Shown here: positions 32,204 through 43,590 of the stretch, one piece after another
How positions within the stretch are numbered: position 1 is the stretch's first letter
Layout of the letters: every line of letters starts with the position of its first letter
Assembly (NCBI RefSeq): GCF_000308815.1
Contig: NZ_BAFX01000108.1
Span: 1 to 64,000 of the forward strand
DNA length: 64,000 nucleotides
Reading direction: 5' to 3'
Source: Nocardia concava NBRC 100430
GTDB lineage: Bacteria; Actinomycetota; Actinomycetes; Mycobacteriales; Mycobacteriaceae
The notes under the pieces: model-generated
Databases searched by the model: none
What the model saw: only the letters and a program-made list of their open reading frames with translations
What the model was told of the DNA's origin: nothing
Program-made: the position numbers and the translations under genes

Positions 32204-33046
32204 TCATCGGGCACCGAGGTCGCGGATCAATCCGAGCTCGGCGAGCAATTGCTCGCCTTCGCGCAGCACCGTCACTGTTCCCGCCCGAACCGAGACCACG
32301 TAATGAAAACTTACCTTGGGGGACTCCGGTCGCTCAGGGTCAACCAACTGGGGCTCGACCGTGAACTGAAAGGTATCCGACAACGGCCAGTTCGAGCTGG
32401 TTCCCACGAATCTACGGGAAGCGCGCATCGAGTCCTTGGCCCATTGCGGCAATACCCTACTTTCGGCCACGGCCTCCACTTCGACACTCGGCATTGAATG
32501 ACCCAAATCGAGCGGGACCGAATCCGTCACGCTGGCAATAGTATTGCGGAGCCCGACGGCGTCGAAGAGCTTCTCCGAATGCTGGAACAAAGCCGTCGAT
32601 GTCATGCTCGAATCAATACCTGCCAACAAGTCTTGGGTCACGGCACTGCATTTGCGGAAGTACTCGATCATGTCGGAGTTGGTGCCGAAATACAGTGTGA
32701 CCCCGAAGTCTCCGGCCAGCCCGGTCTGCCGGTCGACCGGAGAACAATACCCGTACATGAGTCCGCGCTCCCAATCGATGACACGATTACTCGGCCCGAA
32801 CGCCTCCAGCCTCAGAGACTCGAAACACACGCGCCTGACATCAATCTCATCCGCAAACAACACCGCCATCCCTTCGGCAGGTGGGTCGTACCACCCGTTC
32901 GTTGTCAGTCGCTCGTCAGCGTGGAGCCGAGCGCGCCACGCATCCCGAAAGCCGATCTCTGTGACACCCGATTGCCCACGCAGTTCGTTCAATGTTTCGG
33001 AGAATGTCCGATACGCCACTGATCGACCGTAATTATTCACTTCCAT
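32204..33046 (-). CDS. M24 (Xaa-Pro aminopeptidase fold)-like protein
   Basis: 280 residues from ATG 33046 with GGAAGG five bases upstream. No strong overall match, but the order of pieces resembles creatinase/aminopeptidase-P folds: 'GLMYGYCSPVDRQTG', a helix 'MIEYFRKCSAVTQDLLAGIDSSMTSTALFQHSEKLF', 'PLDLGHSMPSVEV' (candidate metal His), and 'TFQFTVEPQLVDPERPESPKVSFHYVVSVRAGTVTVLREGEQLLAEL', like the C-terminal 'EP' metal-ligand block. Several metal ligands cannot be placed, so it may be inactive. Third gene of the minus-strand ATPase - radical SAM - M24-like run. Confidence 0.5.
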   Translation of the reverse strand: MEVNNYGRSVAYRTFSETLNELRGQSGVTEIGFRDAWRARLHADERLTTNGWYDPPAEGMAVLFADEIDVRRVCFESLRLEAFGPSNRVIDWERGLMYGYCSPVDRQTGLAGDFGVTLYFGTNSDMIEYFRKCSAVTQDLLAGIDSSMTSTALFQHSEKLFDAVGLRNTIASVTDSVPLDLGHSMPSVEVEAVAESRVLPQWAKDSMRASRRFVGTSSNWPLSDTFQFTVEPQLVDPERPESPKVSFHYVVSVRAGTVTVLREGEQLLAELGLIRDLGAR

Positions 33047-33085
33047 GATTCCCTTCCGCCTCAACTTGTTCTTTACCATTAAGTC

Positions 33086-33949
33086 TCACCTTCGCTCGCC
33101 CGAGCCGTGCTGCCTCAACCAGCCAATAGCTGGACCACTGCGCATGAACATCGGTAGATTGTTTTTCTCACAGACCCGGCGAATCACGGATTCTATGTCA
33201 GACCCTTCGAAGACACGCCATGTTGCGGTGTTGCCGTCGAAGGGCATCGGCGCGAGTACGTAAGGAATATCGCGTTCGGACGTCGGACCCATCACTCCGC
33301 GCTCTAGATCTCCACCCTGGTCGAAGTACCAGACCCCGCCCAATACGATCTCCGCACCCCCTACCGACCGCTGGACGAGGTCGATGTAGTCCGCTTCCGG
33401 CACATTTGGCAAAAAAGGCCGAAGAGCCAGGATCGTCCGTATCCCGATGCCTCGTAGCACTCGCAATTGCTCTAAACGAATGTCCGGAGTTGGGATCGGT
33501 GGAGGTTCCAGATGAGGCACCGAAAGCTGGCACATACTTATACAACCTATAAGCATGTGTCCGCCCCGCGCTAGCTCCGCCGCCAGTTTCGCCAATTCCT
33601 CCACTGATGCGGCAGTCAGCCTAGCACGGGTGGTGAACAGCAGATCGACATCGAATTCCACCAGCCTGCGAAGAAGCTCTACCGCCTGCGCTTGCCGAGG
33701 CGGTGCGAACGAATCCGTATCACAACTGACATAGATGACATCATAATTGGACTCGACTGCAGCCACCCAATCGATTATCTCCCCAATACTCAGTGATGGG
33801 TATGACAAGAACTCTCCGCCGACATAGCAGAATGGACAGCTGTACGTGCAGTGTTTTCGCGAAGTAAGTGGACCTAGTGACAGCATCAGACGACCATCGC
33901 GTGCATCGAAGGGCATATCGAGCGAACGTTGGCTTATTTCTCGTGACAT
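33086..33949 (-). CDS. Radical SAM protein
   Basis: 287 residues. The cluster motif C34-x3-C38-x2-C41 in 'KHCTYSCPFCYVGGEF' binds the [4Fe-4S] that cleaves S-adenosylmethionine. 'DVIYVSCDTDSFAPPRQAQAVELLRRLVEFDVDLLFTTRARL' resembles COG1533/SplB-like radical SAM proteins. No SPASM or B12 domain; no further cysteine cluster is obvious. It lies 45 bp downstream of the STAND ATPase and 39 bp upstream of the M24-like gene, so the three are probably co-transcribed. Confidence 0.85.
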   Translation of the reverse strand: MSREISQRSLDMPFDARDGRLMLSLGPLTSRKHCTYSCPFCYVGGEFLSYPSLSIGEIIDWVAAVESNYDVIYVSCDTDSFAPPRQAQAVELLRRLVEFDVDLLFTTRARLTAASVEELAKLAAELARGGHMLIGCISMCQLSVPHLEPPPIPTPDIRLEQLRVLRGIGIRTILALRPFLPNVPEADYIDLVQRSVGGAEIVLGGVWYFDQGGDLERGVMGPTSERDIPYVLAPMPFDGNTATWRVFEGSDIESVIRRVCEKNNLPMFMRSGPAIGWLRQHGSGERR

Positions 33950-33994
33950 GTGAATTCTCTTTTCAGGCGCACAGCGCCTGCCTCGCCATAGCTT

Positions 33995-36394
33995 TCATGA
34001 GATGTCCGCCGCCCAGAAACCTTCGAAGCGAACCAGCCAGTCATTCCATTGAGTTCGATAAGAATCGTCAGCAGAGACCTCTTTGAGAGCGCCGAGCAGT
34101 GTTCGCATTTCCGCCGGAAATCGGGCAGACGCACCGTGATACTGAGAAACCCAAGCAATCTCCTTCGCTATCGCTTCAGTGAAGGTTCCGACGCGGTCGT
34201 GCAGACTGCCGATGGCTGCTGCTGAGCCTGGGGGGTCGGCACGAGCCGCATACTCGGCCACCGAGCGCGCGGCTCCCCACCGCACCCAGGGATACGGATC
34301 GTCGTCCAAGGCCGCCAGCAGGCAACGCAACACGTCCGGCCCGTCACCGGCAGCCAGCGCGTGCACGATGCGCCAGCGAATCGATGCACTCAGATCGGGT
34401 CCCTGACCTGCGTTTATCATCAGCCCTTCGTAGGCCCCAACCAGACGCTGCGACACTCGATCCGGCAATGGCGATCGTTTCAGTACGTACGACAGCGTCC
34501 AGCCGAGCAAAGTGTCGGCATCGTAGAGCACCTCGAGTTCAGCCGGAGACCACTCAGCGCCGTCGTTTCTGGCAAAAATCGCCGCCCACCGATCGAACCA
34601 TCCGTCCGAGGAAATACCAGCTAGTCTTCGGCACAGATGCTGACGTGCGGCCGAGCCGGGGACATCAGCCAGTTCGTGGGATATCTTGTCTGGCAGTTGC
34701 CCTAGCAGTCGACGGGCACGCTGCCGGGTTCCGTCCACTGGATCGCCGAGCCGCTCGCACAATAGGCCGATGACCGCGAGCCGTGCGGGCATCGAGAACG
34801 GCCCGTCGTGCGGGTCGGTAGCAGCCAAGCATTCAACCGCCGCACGCCAATTCCAGTCGTACACTGCCCGGATGTAGCGATCCCCGACTATGAACCCGCC
34901 CATCTGCTGAGCGGCCAGCGTGATCACATCGAAGTTCTCGCCGTCGGCACTCAACCCATCGAACAACCAGCGTTCGCCGGAAAAGGACAGGGTATCGAGT
35001 TCGGCAGACTGCCAACGGGTTCCCGCGCTCGCCAGCTCCAACGATGCCAGATAGTCACCGAACAGTTCGTGTGAAAAGTACAGATTGGCGGGATTCTGCG
35101 GGTCCGCGCTGAGGACGCCGGCGTCGAGCAGCGCCGACGCGACCCCTTCGGTGAGATTCGCGCGGGCGATCCATCGTGAACCCGACCGATACGCACCAAC
35201 CGTCGCCGTCGTTGCGACGGCGACGGCCTCGGCCGACATCATCACCTGGTTGGAGAAGAAGTCCCGAAGCGCCGCCGCGCGCGAGGAACTGCGCGGATCA
35301 GTACCCATCGACGACAGATTCAAGAAGAACGGCGAGCTCAACAATCTGCGCGACGCAGTGTCAAGGCAGTTCCAGGTGTCTGCTCCGAAACGACGGTCGA
35401 TCACTGCGGCCGCAACATCCTCTCCAACGTCCAATACTCGGGCGACGTGCCACTTACCGTGGCGCGGGTACCTTTCCAAACTGCGGTCGGTTACAACCGC
35501 AGTGACGTTCGGGAGGTTACGCAGTACTGCGTCAACAACATCGAGCACGCGCCGAGCGAGAAGACCCGAGGCGGAATTGAGACTGTCGATGGCGAGCACT
35601 ACTGGCTGCGCCTGTGCCTGGTTCTCGAATTGCGCACCGGAAATATCCTTCGTCGCGCCTTCGAGCAAGATGTCCAGGGCGAGTCGCCAATCGCGTCGCG
35701 GCTGATCGAAGTCGATGGCGAGCAGGCGGTCGCCCACCTCGGTCACCCATCCTGGACGGCCGATGAACGCGATCATCGCCGCTGGAGGCCCCTGCAGCAT
35801 ATTGACAGCCATTGTCGTCTTGCCCGCTCCGGCGCGGCCGTTGATCACGACGCGACGCAAAGCCCTGAGCTGCCTGGACATCTGCTCGGCTGTGAAAATG
35901 GCGCCATCGAGCTCAACCCTGATGGCGTAATCGTCTGCGAGCTGTTTTGGCTCCCAGACAGTGCCGACCACCTCATCCGGCGCCCGTGACCCTGCCAGCG
36001 GTGCTGTAGGGCTGAGCGCGCTGACGACCGAATGGTGGCCAGTCTCAACGGAATCGGACGATGCCTCGACCGGGTAACCGCCCTCGGCGAGTATCCACGG
36101 ATTCACGGTCTGGCCAAGTTTGAAGGCCGACCGCATCACCTCGTCGAACGGTCGCCACCGACTCGGATCGCCTCCACACCATTGGACGATGCTGGCAACC
36201 GTCGCGATCGTCGGCAGCACCGTGCCTTGAAGTGCGGCATAGTAAGTCGCCTTTGAAAGATGCGATGCCCTGTACGGCTCCCTGACAGCAACTTTGCCAG
36301 TCTTGAGCAAGAGCTGCTCGAGCTGATAGGCGTATTCACGCGCAGGCGATCCGTCTTGGACCAGAAGACCCGTGCGCCGCACCGCATCCCCCAA
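33995..36394 (-). CDS. STAND-type ATPase with N-terminal helix-turn-helix and helical repeats
   Basis: 799 residues from TTG 36394; GTG 36382, with GGGGG five bases upstream, is an alternative. Residues 15-80 look like an Xre-type HTH ('YRASHLSKATYYAALQGTVLPTIATVASIVQWCGGDPSRW'). Then a P-loop NTPase: Walker A 'GRAGAGKTT' (186-194), Walker B 'VVLAID' (265-270), a sensor-like 'VTAVVTDRS' and a winged-helix-like 'FSHELFGDYLASLELA'. The last 300 residues are helical, HEAT-like ('CLLAALDDDPYPWVRWGAARSVAEYAA'). This is the layout of signal-transduction ATPases used as sensors in immunity and regulation. First gene of the cluster. Confidence 0.8.
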   Translation of the reverse strand: MGDAVRRTGLLVQDGSPAREYAYQLEQLLLKTGKVAVREPYRASHLSKATYYAALQGTVLPTIATVASIVQWCGGDPSRWRPFDEVMRSAFKLGQTVNPWILAEGGYPVEASSDSVETGHHSVVSALSPTAPLAGSRAPDEVVGTVWEPKQLADDYAIRVELDGAIFTAEQMSRQLRALRRVVINGRAGAGKTTMAVNMLQGPPAAMIAFIGRPGWVTEVGDRLLAIDFDQPRRDWRLALDILLEGATKDISGAQFENQAQAQPVVLAIDSLNSASGLLARRVLDVVDAVLRNLPNVTAVVTDRSLERYPRHGKWHVARVLDVGEDVAAAVIDRRFGADTWNCLDTASRRLLSSPFFLNLSSMGTDPRSSSRAAALRDFFSNQVMMSAEAVAVATTATVGAYRSGSRWIARANLTEGVASALLDAGVLSADPQNPANLYFSHELFGDYLASLELASAGTRWQSAELDTLSFSGERWLFDGLSADGENFDVITLAAQQMGGFIVGDRYIRAVYDWNWRAAVECLAATDPHDGPFSMPARLAVIGLLCERLGDPVDGTRQRARRLLGQLPDKISHELADVPGSAARQHLCRRLAGISSDGWFDRWAAIFARNDGAEWSPAELEVLYDADTLLGWTLSYVLKRSPLPDRVSQRLVGAYEGLMINAGQGPDLSASIRWRIVHALAAGDGPDVLRCLLAALDDDPYPWVRWGAARSVAEYAARADPPGSAAAIGSLHDRVGTFTEAIAKEIAWVSQYHGASARFPAEMRTLLGALKEVSADDSYRTQWNDWLVRFEGFWAADIS

Positions 36395-36599
36395 CGCACT
36401 TCACCGATACATCGACAACGTCTGCAGAGTTCCCTCGGGACCAGCCGACGTCGGTATCGATGTTCAGTCTAGAACACGGGGACCTCTCCAGACGATGCTC
36501 CGACCTCAACCGCGAGGACGCCGTGAGACCCACTGAACAAGCAAGGCGGCCTACCGTCCCCGGCGTCATTCGGACACCAGTTCGGGTAAACCGCCTTAG

Positions 36600-36969
36600 T
36601 GGAGCTGCCGGGAATCGAACCCGGGTCCTCCGCCGCATTTCCAGGGCTTCTCCGTGTGCAGTTCGCTATGCCTCTGCTCGGATCTCTCGGTCACGCGAAC
36701 AAGCCGAGATGACGATCCCAGTCGCTGTTGGATGTCCCGTCCGACGCCGCGACCGCGTCGGACGGTAGAGCCCTCTAGCTGATGCCAGGGACCGGGTCGA
36801 GGGCGAACCCGGACTGACAGACACGCTTCGTTGCTTAGGCAGCGAGAGCGTAGTCGCGCTGATGAGAATCGGCGCTTATAGGGTTACAGCGACGCTTATA
36901 CGGTGGTCTCCTGCCTGCACCGACACGCTTCCCCTGAATCAACGTACGCAGTCGAAACCGTTCAGCCCC
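36600..36969 (-). ncRNA. ssrA: tmRNA (transfer-messenger RNA)
   Basis: The 5' end GGGGCTGAACGG (36969 downward) and the 3' end, with T-arm GGGTTCGATTCCC and AGCTCCA, pair as the tRNA-like domain; CCA is not encoded. The tag frame reads ADSHQRDYALAA followed by TAA, near 36880-36840, the known mycobacterial-type degradation tag. Length about 370 nt. smpB, its protein partner, lies upstream on the same strand. Confidence 0.95.
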
Positions 36970-37085
36970 GTCTGTGTTCACTGAATCCAGATGAACTTCC
37001 CGGCTCTCACCGGGCTACCTATCCTAACACCGAACAAACCATGGTTCATTCCATTAACGCGCCGTCAGCGCGGGGGTCCGCAGGC

Positions 37086-37562
37086 TCAGCCGCGCATCCC
37101 CTTGATGCGGCGGCCGAGCTCGCGGGTGACCTCGCGTTCGGCGTCGCGCCGGGCCAGGTCCTGGCGCTTGTCGTAGTCCTGCTTGCCCTTGGCGAGGGCC
37201 AGCTCGACCTTGACCTTGCCGTCGGAGAAGTACATCGACAGCGGGACCAGCGTCAGGCTCGACTCCTTGGTCTTGCCCAGCAGCTTGTCGATCTCGCGGC
37301 GATGCAGCAGCAACTTGCGGGTGCGGCGCGGCGCGTGGTTGGTCCAGGTGCCGTGCCCGTACTCCGGGACGTGCAGGCCACGCAGCCACACCTCGCCGTC
37401 GTCGATGGAGGCGTAGGCGTCGACCAGCGACGCCTTGCCCTCACGCAGGCTCTTCACCTCGGTACCGACCAGCGCGACCCCGGCTTCGAACGTCTCCAGG
37501 ATGGAGTAGTTGTGCCGTGCCTTCTTGTTGCTGGCGATGACCTTGCGGCCCTTCTCCTTCAT
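37086..37562 (-). CDS. smpB: SsrA-binding protein SmpB
   Basis: 158 residues from ATG 37562 ('[51 protein letters not shown]'), the full SmpB N terminus; longer in-frame sequence is not conserved in style. C-terminal tail '[31 protein letters not shown]' is the basic helix that enters the decoding centre. Binds tmRNA and rescues stalled ribosomes. ssrA follows 116 bp downstream. Confidence 0.97.
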   Translation of the reverse strand: MKEKGRKVIASNKKARHNYSILETFEAGVALVGTEVKSLREGKASLVDAYASIDDGEVWLRGLHVPEYGHGTWTNHAPRRTRKLLLHRREIDKLLGKTKESSLTLVPLSMYFSDGKVKVELALAKGKQDYDKRQDLARRDAEREVTRELGRRIKGMRG

Positions 37563-37617
37563 AACGGTCAACTGTAATTGCCCCGGCCAATCATTTATTC
37601 CGGGGCGTTCCGCGGGG

Positions 37618-38295
37618 CTACTCGCCGACATCACGCGACTGTGTGGCATCGAGCACGACCTTGGTGCCCGGGGTCGCGGCGACCTGCAGGGTGCGCAGGC
37701 GCAGCAGGGCCGGGTTGTCGGTCAGCAGCTTGGCGGTGTTGGCCAGCGAGCGCAGGGCGGCGGCCTCGGCGCGGGCCCGCTCGAGCTCGGCGCGGCCGCG
37801 CTCGCGGGCCAGGACCGTCTCCAAGGCGGCCCGGCGGAGTTCGCCCGGGAGCATGAGGTCCTTGGCGCGCACGGTGTCGACGCGGATGCCGAGGTGTTCG
37901 ACCTGCGCGGCGACCGCCTGCTTGCCGGTGCCGAGCAGACCGCGGTCGGCGATCAGCTCGTCGAGGGTGTGCGCGGCCACCAGATCGCGGGCGACCTCCT
38001 GGACCGCGCCGTAGAGGACGGTCTCGGCGTACTGCGCACCGGTGGTGAACGCGACCGGATCGGTGACGACCCAATCGGCGGCGAAGCTCACGCGCAGCGA
38101 CAGGCCGTCGCTGGTCAGCAGTTCCTGGCCGCCGACCTGCAGCACGCGCGGGCGCATGTCGACGGTGACCAGCGTGCAGCGCTCGTCGTCGTAGCGGTGA
38201 CGGCCCGGCTCGAGCACCTCGGCCAGGACACCGTCGCGGAACAGCAGGGTGCGCTGCCAGTCCATGACAGTCGTGTAGGTCTTCGTGTTGAACAT
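37618..38295 (-). CDS. SPFH/Band 7 (slipin-like) protein
   Basis: 225 residues from ATG 38295 with AAGGAGA upstream. '[63 protein letters not shown]' is a Band 7 domain, followed by the coiled '[28 protein letters not shown]'. There is no N-terminal membrane helix, unlike most prohibitin/stomatin proteins, so it may associate peripherally or act in the cytoplasm. Role unknown; the 397 bp upstream holds only a terminator near tRNA-Glu. Confidence 0.85.
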   Translation of the reverse strand: MFNTKTYTTVMDWQRTLLFRDGVLAEVLEPGRHRYDDERCTLVTVDMRPRVLQVGGQELLTSDGLSLRVSFAADWVVTDPVAFTTGAQYAETVLYGAVQEVARDLVAAHTLDELIADRGLLGTGKQAVAAQVEHLGIRVDTVRAKDLMLPGELRRAALETVLARERGRAELERARAEAAALRSLANTAKLLTDNPALLRLRTLQVAATPGTKVVLDATQSRDVGE

Positions 38296-38655
38296 TCCAA
38301 TCTCCTTCCCCCACTGTGTTTTTTGGCGCGACCGGATACGCCCTGCCCGGCCACGGCACGCGGCGGGAGCCTCCCCCGACCATTGCCGTCGAAACGACGC
38401 CGGACGGAGAGCTCGCAGAGCCGCGATACCGCCCACGACCGGACAGGGCGCATCACGTCAAGGAGTCGAACCTCGGCAGCGGGTAGCTGCGTCACCAGTT
38501 AAGTGCCGCACCCGACGCGGGGTACGCGGTCCGGAGATTCCGGTGCGCCCCTTGGTTACGGCCGAGATCAACGGTAGCCAGCGCATCCCGATGCGCGCCA
38601 ATGATTTTCCGCGCGCAGGATGATCCCCCGGCCGGCGGATAGTGCCGAAAAGCGA

Positions 38656-38687
38656 AAAGGCCCTTCAGTTTTCACTGAAGGGCCTTT
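38656..38687. terminator. Hairpin terminator after tRNA-Glu
   Basis: AAAGGCCCTTCAGT (38656-38669) and its complement (38674-38687) with loop TTTC; on the minus strand it lies five bases after the tRNA 3' end and is followed by TTCGCTTTTCGG. The rest of 38296-38655 shows no gene or repeat. Confidence 0.8.
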
Positions 38688-38692
38688 CACAG

Positions 38693-38765
38693 TAGTCCCG
38701 ACGGGATTTGAACCCGCGCTACCGCCTTGAGAGGGCGGCGTCCTAGGCCGCTAGACGACGGGACC
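38693..38765 (-). tRNA. tRNA-Glu (anticodon CUC)
   Basis: 73 nt without encoded CCA. Acceptor 5' GGTCCCG pairs with 3' CGGGACT; the anticodon loop CTCTCAA in the stem CCGCC/GGCGG gives CUC; the T-loop is TTCAAAT. Confidence 0.93.
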
Positions 38766-38885
38766 AGGGCGCTTGCTGCGATCTTCGACCGCGGCAGCTC
38801 CGAAAGCTTATCCTGCCGCCGCCCAGCAACCAAATCCGCTGTTGAGGGCCGTGCGCGAGGTCACCGCGCCCGCACGATCACTCGG

Positions 38886-39071
38886 CTACTGGATCGCGCC
38901 AGCCCCTGTCCGCCGCGCCTGCCCGGACCACCGCCGATAGGCGCCGACGAACTCCCCGGCCTCCTCGGCCAGCGCCAGCACCGACCGATTCGCCGCACCC
39001 TCGGCCGAAAACCCGGCCTCACCCAACCGCGCCCGAATCTCCGCGGCCACCTTCTGCATATCGATGCTCAT
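38886..39071 (-). CDS. Short MazG-like protein, probably truncated
   Basis: 61 residues: 'MSIDMQKVAAEIRARLGEAGFSAEGAANRSVLALAEEAGEFVGAYRRWSGQARRTGAGAIQ'. The segment 'LALAEEAGEFVGAYRRWSGQARRTG' resembles the first metal-binding E-x-x-E helix of MazG-type nucleotide pyrophosphohydrolases, but the second helix pair with its E-x-x-D motif is missing. So it is either a remnant or a small relative. It lies between tRNA-Glu and the gene downstream of recQ. Confidence 0.45.
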   Translation of the reverse strand: MSIDMQKVAAEIRARLGEAGFSAEGAANRSVLALAEEAGEFVGAYRRWSGQARRTGAGAIQ

Positions 39072-39086
39072 ATGGCTGCCACGGGC

Positions 39087-39492
39087 CTACCGGTAGTCGG
39101 GCGGGAGGTAATCGAAGTCCGGCGGGCGGGGGATCAGCTCGCCGGTCTGTACGGCGCCCGCACGGTCTATGAGCAGCGGAATGCCGGTATCCCGCCACCA
39201 GCGCAGCGATACGGTTCCGTCTGACATGCCGGAACCCACTTCGAATCGCGGCACCCGGATGTGATCGGCTTCCCAGCTTCGTACCGTGCCGAGATCGACG
39301 CCGAGGATCTCCGCCATGCCCGCCTCGACGGCCTTGCGCAGGTCCCAGAATTCGCGCGGTACCGGCTGTCCGCGGAACCGCTCGCGCAACGCGTCCCAGA
39401 GATGTGGATCACCACGCATGCCCCACTGCACCGGGGTGCGATGAAATAGGGCATCGAAGGTGATATCGCCGGCATCCACGGCGGACTGGGGC

Positions 39493-39500
<8 letters not shown>
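39087..39500 (-). CDS. Conserved-looking protein coupled to recQ, unknown function
   Basis: 137 residues from ATG 39500, which lies inside the last codons of recQ (8-bp overlap), implying coupling. Sequence '[60 protein letters not shown]' is aromatic-rich and helical; the C terminus '[15 protein letters not shown]' echoes the last residues of RecQ ('[12 protein letters not shown]'). No family recognised. Confidence 0.65.
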
Positions 39501-41589
<2,089 letters not shown>

Positions 41590-41678
41590 GACGGCAATCC
41601 TACGGACACCACCCGACACCCTGAACCCCGTTGGCGCCAACCCGCCAAACTTCGCACCACGTACGAGTGGGGAGATTC

Positions 41679-41712
41679 TGTGGGGCGCCTGCATGAATGC
41701 AGGCGCCCCACA
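41679..41712. terminator. Hairpin terminator between ftsX and recQ
   Basis: TGTGGGGCGCCTGCA (41679-41693) and its complement (41698-41712), loop TGAA; 15-bp perfect stem, 19 bp after the ftsX stop on the minus strand. Confidence 0.75.
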
Positions 41713-41731
41713 AAGACAACGGAGCGAGGTG

Positions 41732-42637
41732 TCACTCGCGGACGTAATACCGCAAAGCGGCATACGCCGTCAGTGCGGCGAATCCGATACCGATCGGTGT
41801 GACGATCATCGCAACGGCGGCGATGTCGTCGCCCGTGATGCGCGGCAGCACCTGGTCATTGAAGAGCGAGCCCAGGGCGCGGTTGATGACCAGCGGTTGC
41901 GCGATGAACAAACCGCCTACGGCCAGTACCGATCCCACCAAAGCGGCCAGCACCGCTTCCAGCAGGAAGGGCAGCTGGGTGTACCAGCGGGTCGCGCCGA
42001 CCAGTCGCATGATGCCGACCTCGGTCTTGCGCGCCAATGCCGCCACCTGAACCATGTTCGCGATCAACAGCAGTGCCGCCAGCGCCTGCAGAGCCGCCAA
42101 ACCGAATGCCGCATTGCGCAATCCGACGAAGAAGCTGACCAGCCGGTCCACGATGTCCATGTCATTGAGCACCGTCATGACGCCGGGCCGCTTGGCGAAA
42201 TCGTCGTAGATGGACCGGTATTCGGTGACATCGTCGAGCTTCACCCGGAACGAGGCGGGCAGCCCGTCCTTGCTCACCTCGTCGGCGAGCCCGGGCTGAT
42301 CCTTGAAGGTGGTGTCCCTGACCTCCTTCACCGCGTCCGCGCTGTTGACGAACTGCACACTCTTCACATCCGAGTGCTTCTTCAGATCGCTCATGAGCCC
42401 GGCGCAGACCTGCCCGGTGCAGTCCGGATCGGTCTTGGAGACCTGATCGTCCAGGTACAGCCGGATCTCGACGCGCTGGACGTAGTAGTCCTGGATCTTG
42501 TCCGCCATCCGCACCGCCAGCAGACCGCCGCCGAGCATGGTCAGCGACACCGCGGTGGTCAGGATCATGGCGATGGTCATGGTGACATTGCGTCGGAGGC
42601 CGGTGAAGACCTCGCTGAATAGGAATCCCGCGCGCAT
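41732..42637 (-). CDS. ftsX: Cell-division ABC transporter permease FtsX
   Basis: 301 residues. Topology is one N-terminal helix ('[24 protein letters not shown]'), a large external loop (about 45-175) with two cysteines in '[11 protein letters not shown]', then three C-terminal helices, as in FtsX. It forms the FtsEX complex that activates peptidoglycan hydrolases at the septum. Start overlaps the ftsE stop (TAATG). Confidence 0.96.
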   Translation of the reverse strand: MRAGFLFSEVFTGLRRNVTMTIAMILTTAVSLTMLGGGLLAVRMADKIQDYYVQRVEIRLYLDDQVSKTDPDCTGQVCAGLMSDLKKHSDVKSVQFVNSADAVKEVRDTTFKDQPGLADEVSKDGLPASFRVKLDDVTEYRSIYDDFAKRPGVMTVLNDMDIVDRLVSFFVGLRNAAFGLAALQALAALLLIANMVQVAALARKTEVGIMRLVGATRWYTQLPFLLEAVLAALVGSVLAVGGLFIAQPLVINRALGSLFNDQVLPRITGDDIAAVAMIVTPIGIGFAALTAYAALRYYVRE

Positions 42638-43326
42638 TACCGACCCACCCCGTAGACGCCCATCTCGTCGTCGCGCACGATGCGCCCACGATCGAGTTCG
42701 ACCACGCGTCGGCGCATGGCGTCGACGATGGTGTTGTCGTGGGTGGCCATGACCACCGTGGTTCCGGTGCGGTTGATGCGTTCGAGCAGAGTCATGATGT
42801 CCGCACTTGTCTCCGGGTCGAGGTTGCCGGTCGGTTCGTCGGCCAGCAGTACCAGCGGCCGGTTCACGAAGGCGCGTGCGAGCGCCACCCGCTGCTGTTC
42901 ACCGCCGGAGAGTTCGCCGGGCAGCCGGTCGGCCTTGCCCGCGAGCCCGACCATGTCGAGCGCCTCCGGTACCGAGCGATTGATGAATGCTCGGGATTTG
43001 CCGATCACTTCGAGCGCGAACGCGACGTTCTGCTCGACGGTCTTCTGCTGCAGCAGCCGGAAGTCCTGGAAGACACAGCCGATGCGCTGACGCAGATGTG
43101 GAACCTTGCGCCCGGGCAGCTTGTCGACCCGGAAGTCGGCGACCCACACCTCACCGGTGGTCGGCTTCTCATCCTTGAGCAGCAGCGACATGAACGTGGA
43201 CTTTCCGGAGCCCGAGGGCCCGATAACGAAGACGAACTCGCCTTTTCCGATATCGACGGAGACATTGTCCAGCGCCGGCCGCGTCGAGGTCTGATACGAC
43301 TTGGTGACGTTGCGCAGGGTTATCAC
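42637..43326 (-). CDS. ftsE: Cell-division ATP-binding protein FtsE
   Basis: 229 residues. Walker A 'GPSGSGKST', Q-loop '[10 protein letters not shown]', signature '[15 protein letters not shown]', Walker B '[12 protein letters not shown]' and H-loop 'MATHD' are all intact. It is the cytoplasmic ATPase of FtsEX. Its stop codon overlaps the ftsX start; the small membrane protein and mscS-like gene precede it, as in mycobacteria. Confidence 0.97.
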   Translation of the reverse strand: MITLRNVTKSYQTSTRPALDNVSVDIGKGEFVFVIGPSGSGKSTFMSLLLKDEKPTTGEVWVADFRVDKLPGRKVPHLRQRIGCVFQDFRLLQQKTVEQNVAFALEVIGKSRAFINRSVPEALDMVGLAGKADRLPGELSGGEQQRVALARAFVNRPLVLLADEPTGNLDPETSADIMTLLERINRTGTTVVMATHDNTIVDAMRRRVVELDRGRIVRDDEMGVYGVGR

Positions 43327-43383
43327 GGGGAGCCAGTGTAGCCAGGGCGCGGCCGGGGCTGACTACACCGCGCGGAGGTCACC

Positions 43384-43590
43384 TCACCGCTGCGGGTGCT
43401 CGGAAGTGTTTGGCAGATAGTTGCTGAGCATGGTGTTCACGATCGGAGGGCTGGTCCTGGGCTCGTGTTCTGCGGGCTTGACGAAGATGTACAGGACGAA
43501 CGTTCCCACCCACACGGCCATCAGGATCGCCGTGGACTTACGTGTTCTCAACGCTGTGGACCTACGTGCTCTCTTAACTAGCTCCGTCAC
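43384..43590 (-). CDS. Small single-span membrane protein in the prfB-ftsE interval
   Basis: 68 residues, starting within the end of the mscS-like gene (17-bp overlap). Basic N terminus 'VKRARRSTALRTRK', one helix 'STAILMAVWVGTFVLYIFV', then a Pro-rich outer tail. Occupies the position of the small proline-rich protein between the mscS-like gene and ftsE in Mycobacterium (Rv3103c), which supports a genuine gene. Function unknown. Confidence 0.65.
   Translation of the reverse strand: MTELVKRARRSTALRTRKSTAILMAVWVGTFVLYIFVKPAEHEPRTSPPIVNTMLSNYLPNTSEHPQR

Noticed and set aside
33086-33949. Prokaryotic viperin as identity of the radical SAM protein
   Set aside because: The C-x3-C-x2-C cluster is shared by all radical SAM enzymes. 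The surrounding sequence resembles SplB/COG1533-like proteins rather than viperins, and no adjacent nucleotide kinase of the viperin type is present; the PfkB kinase is a different family.
30340-36600. A duplicated ssrA 3' end as attachment site
   Set aside because: I looked for a second copy of the T-arm and acceptor sequence around 30.3-31.2 kb and saw none.
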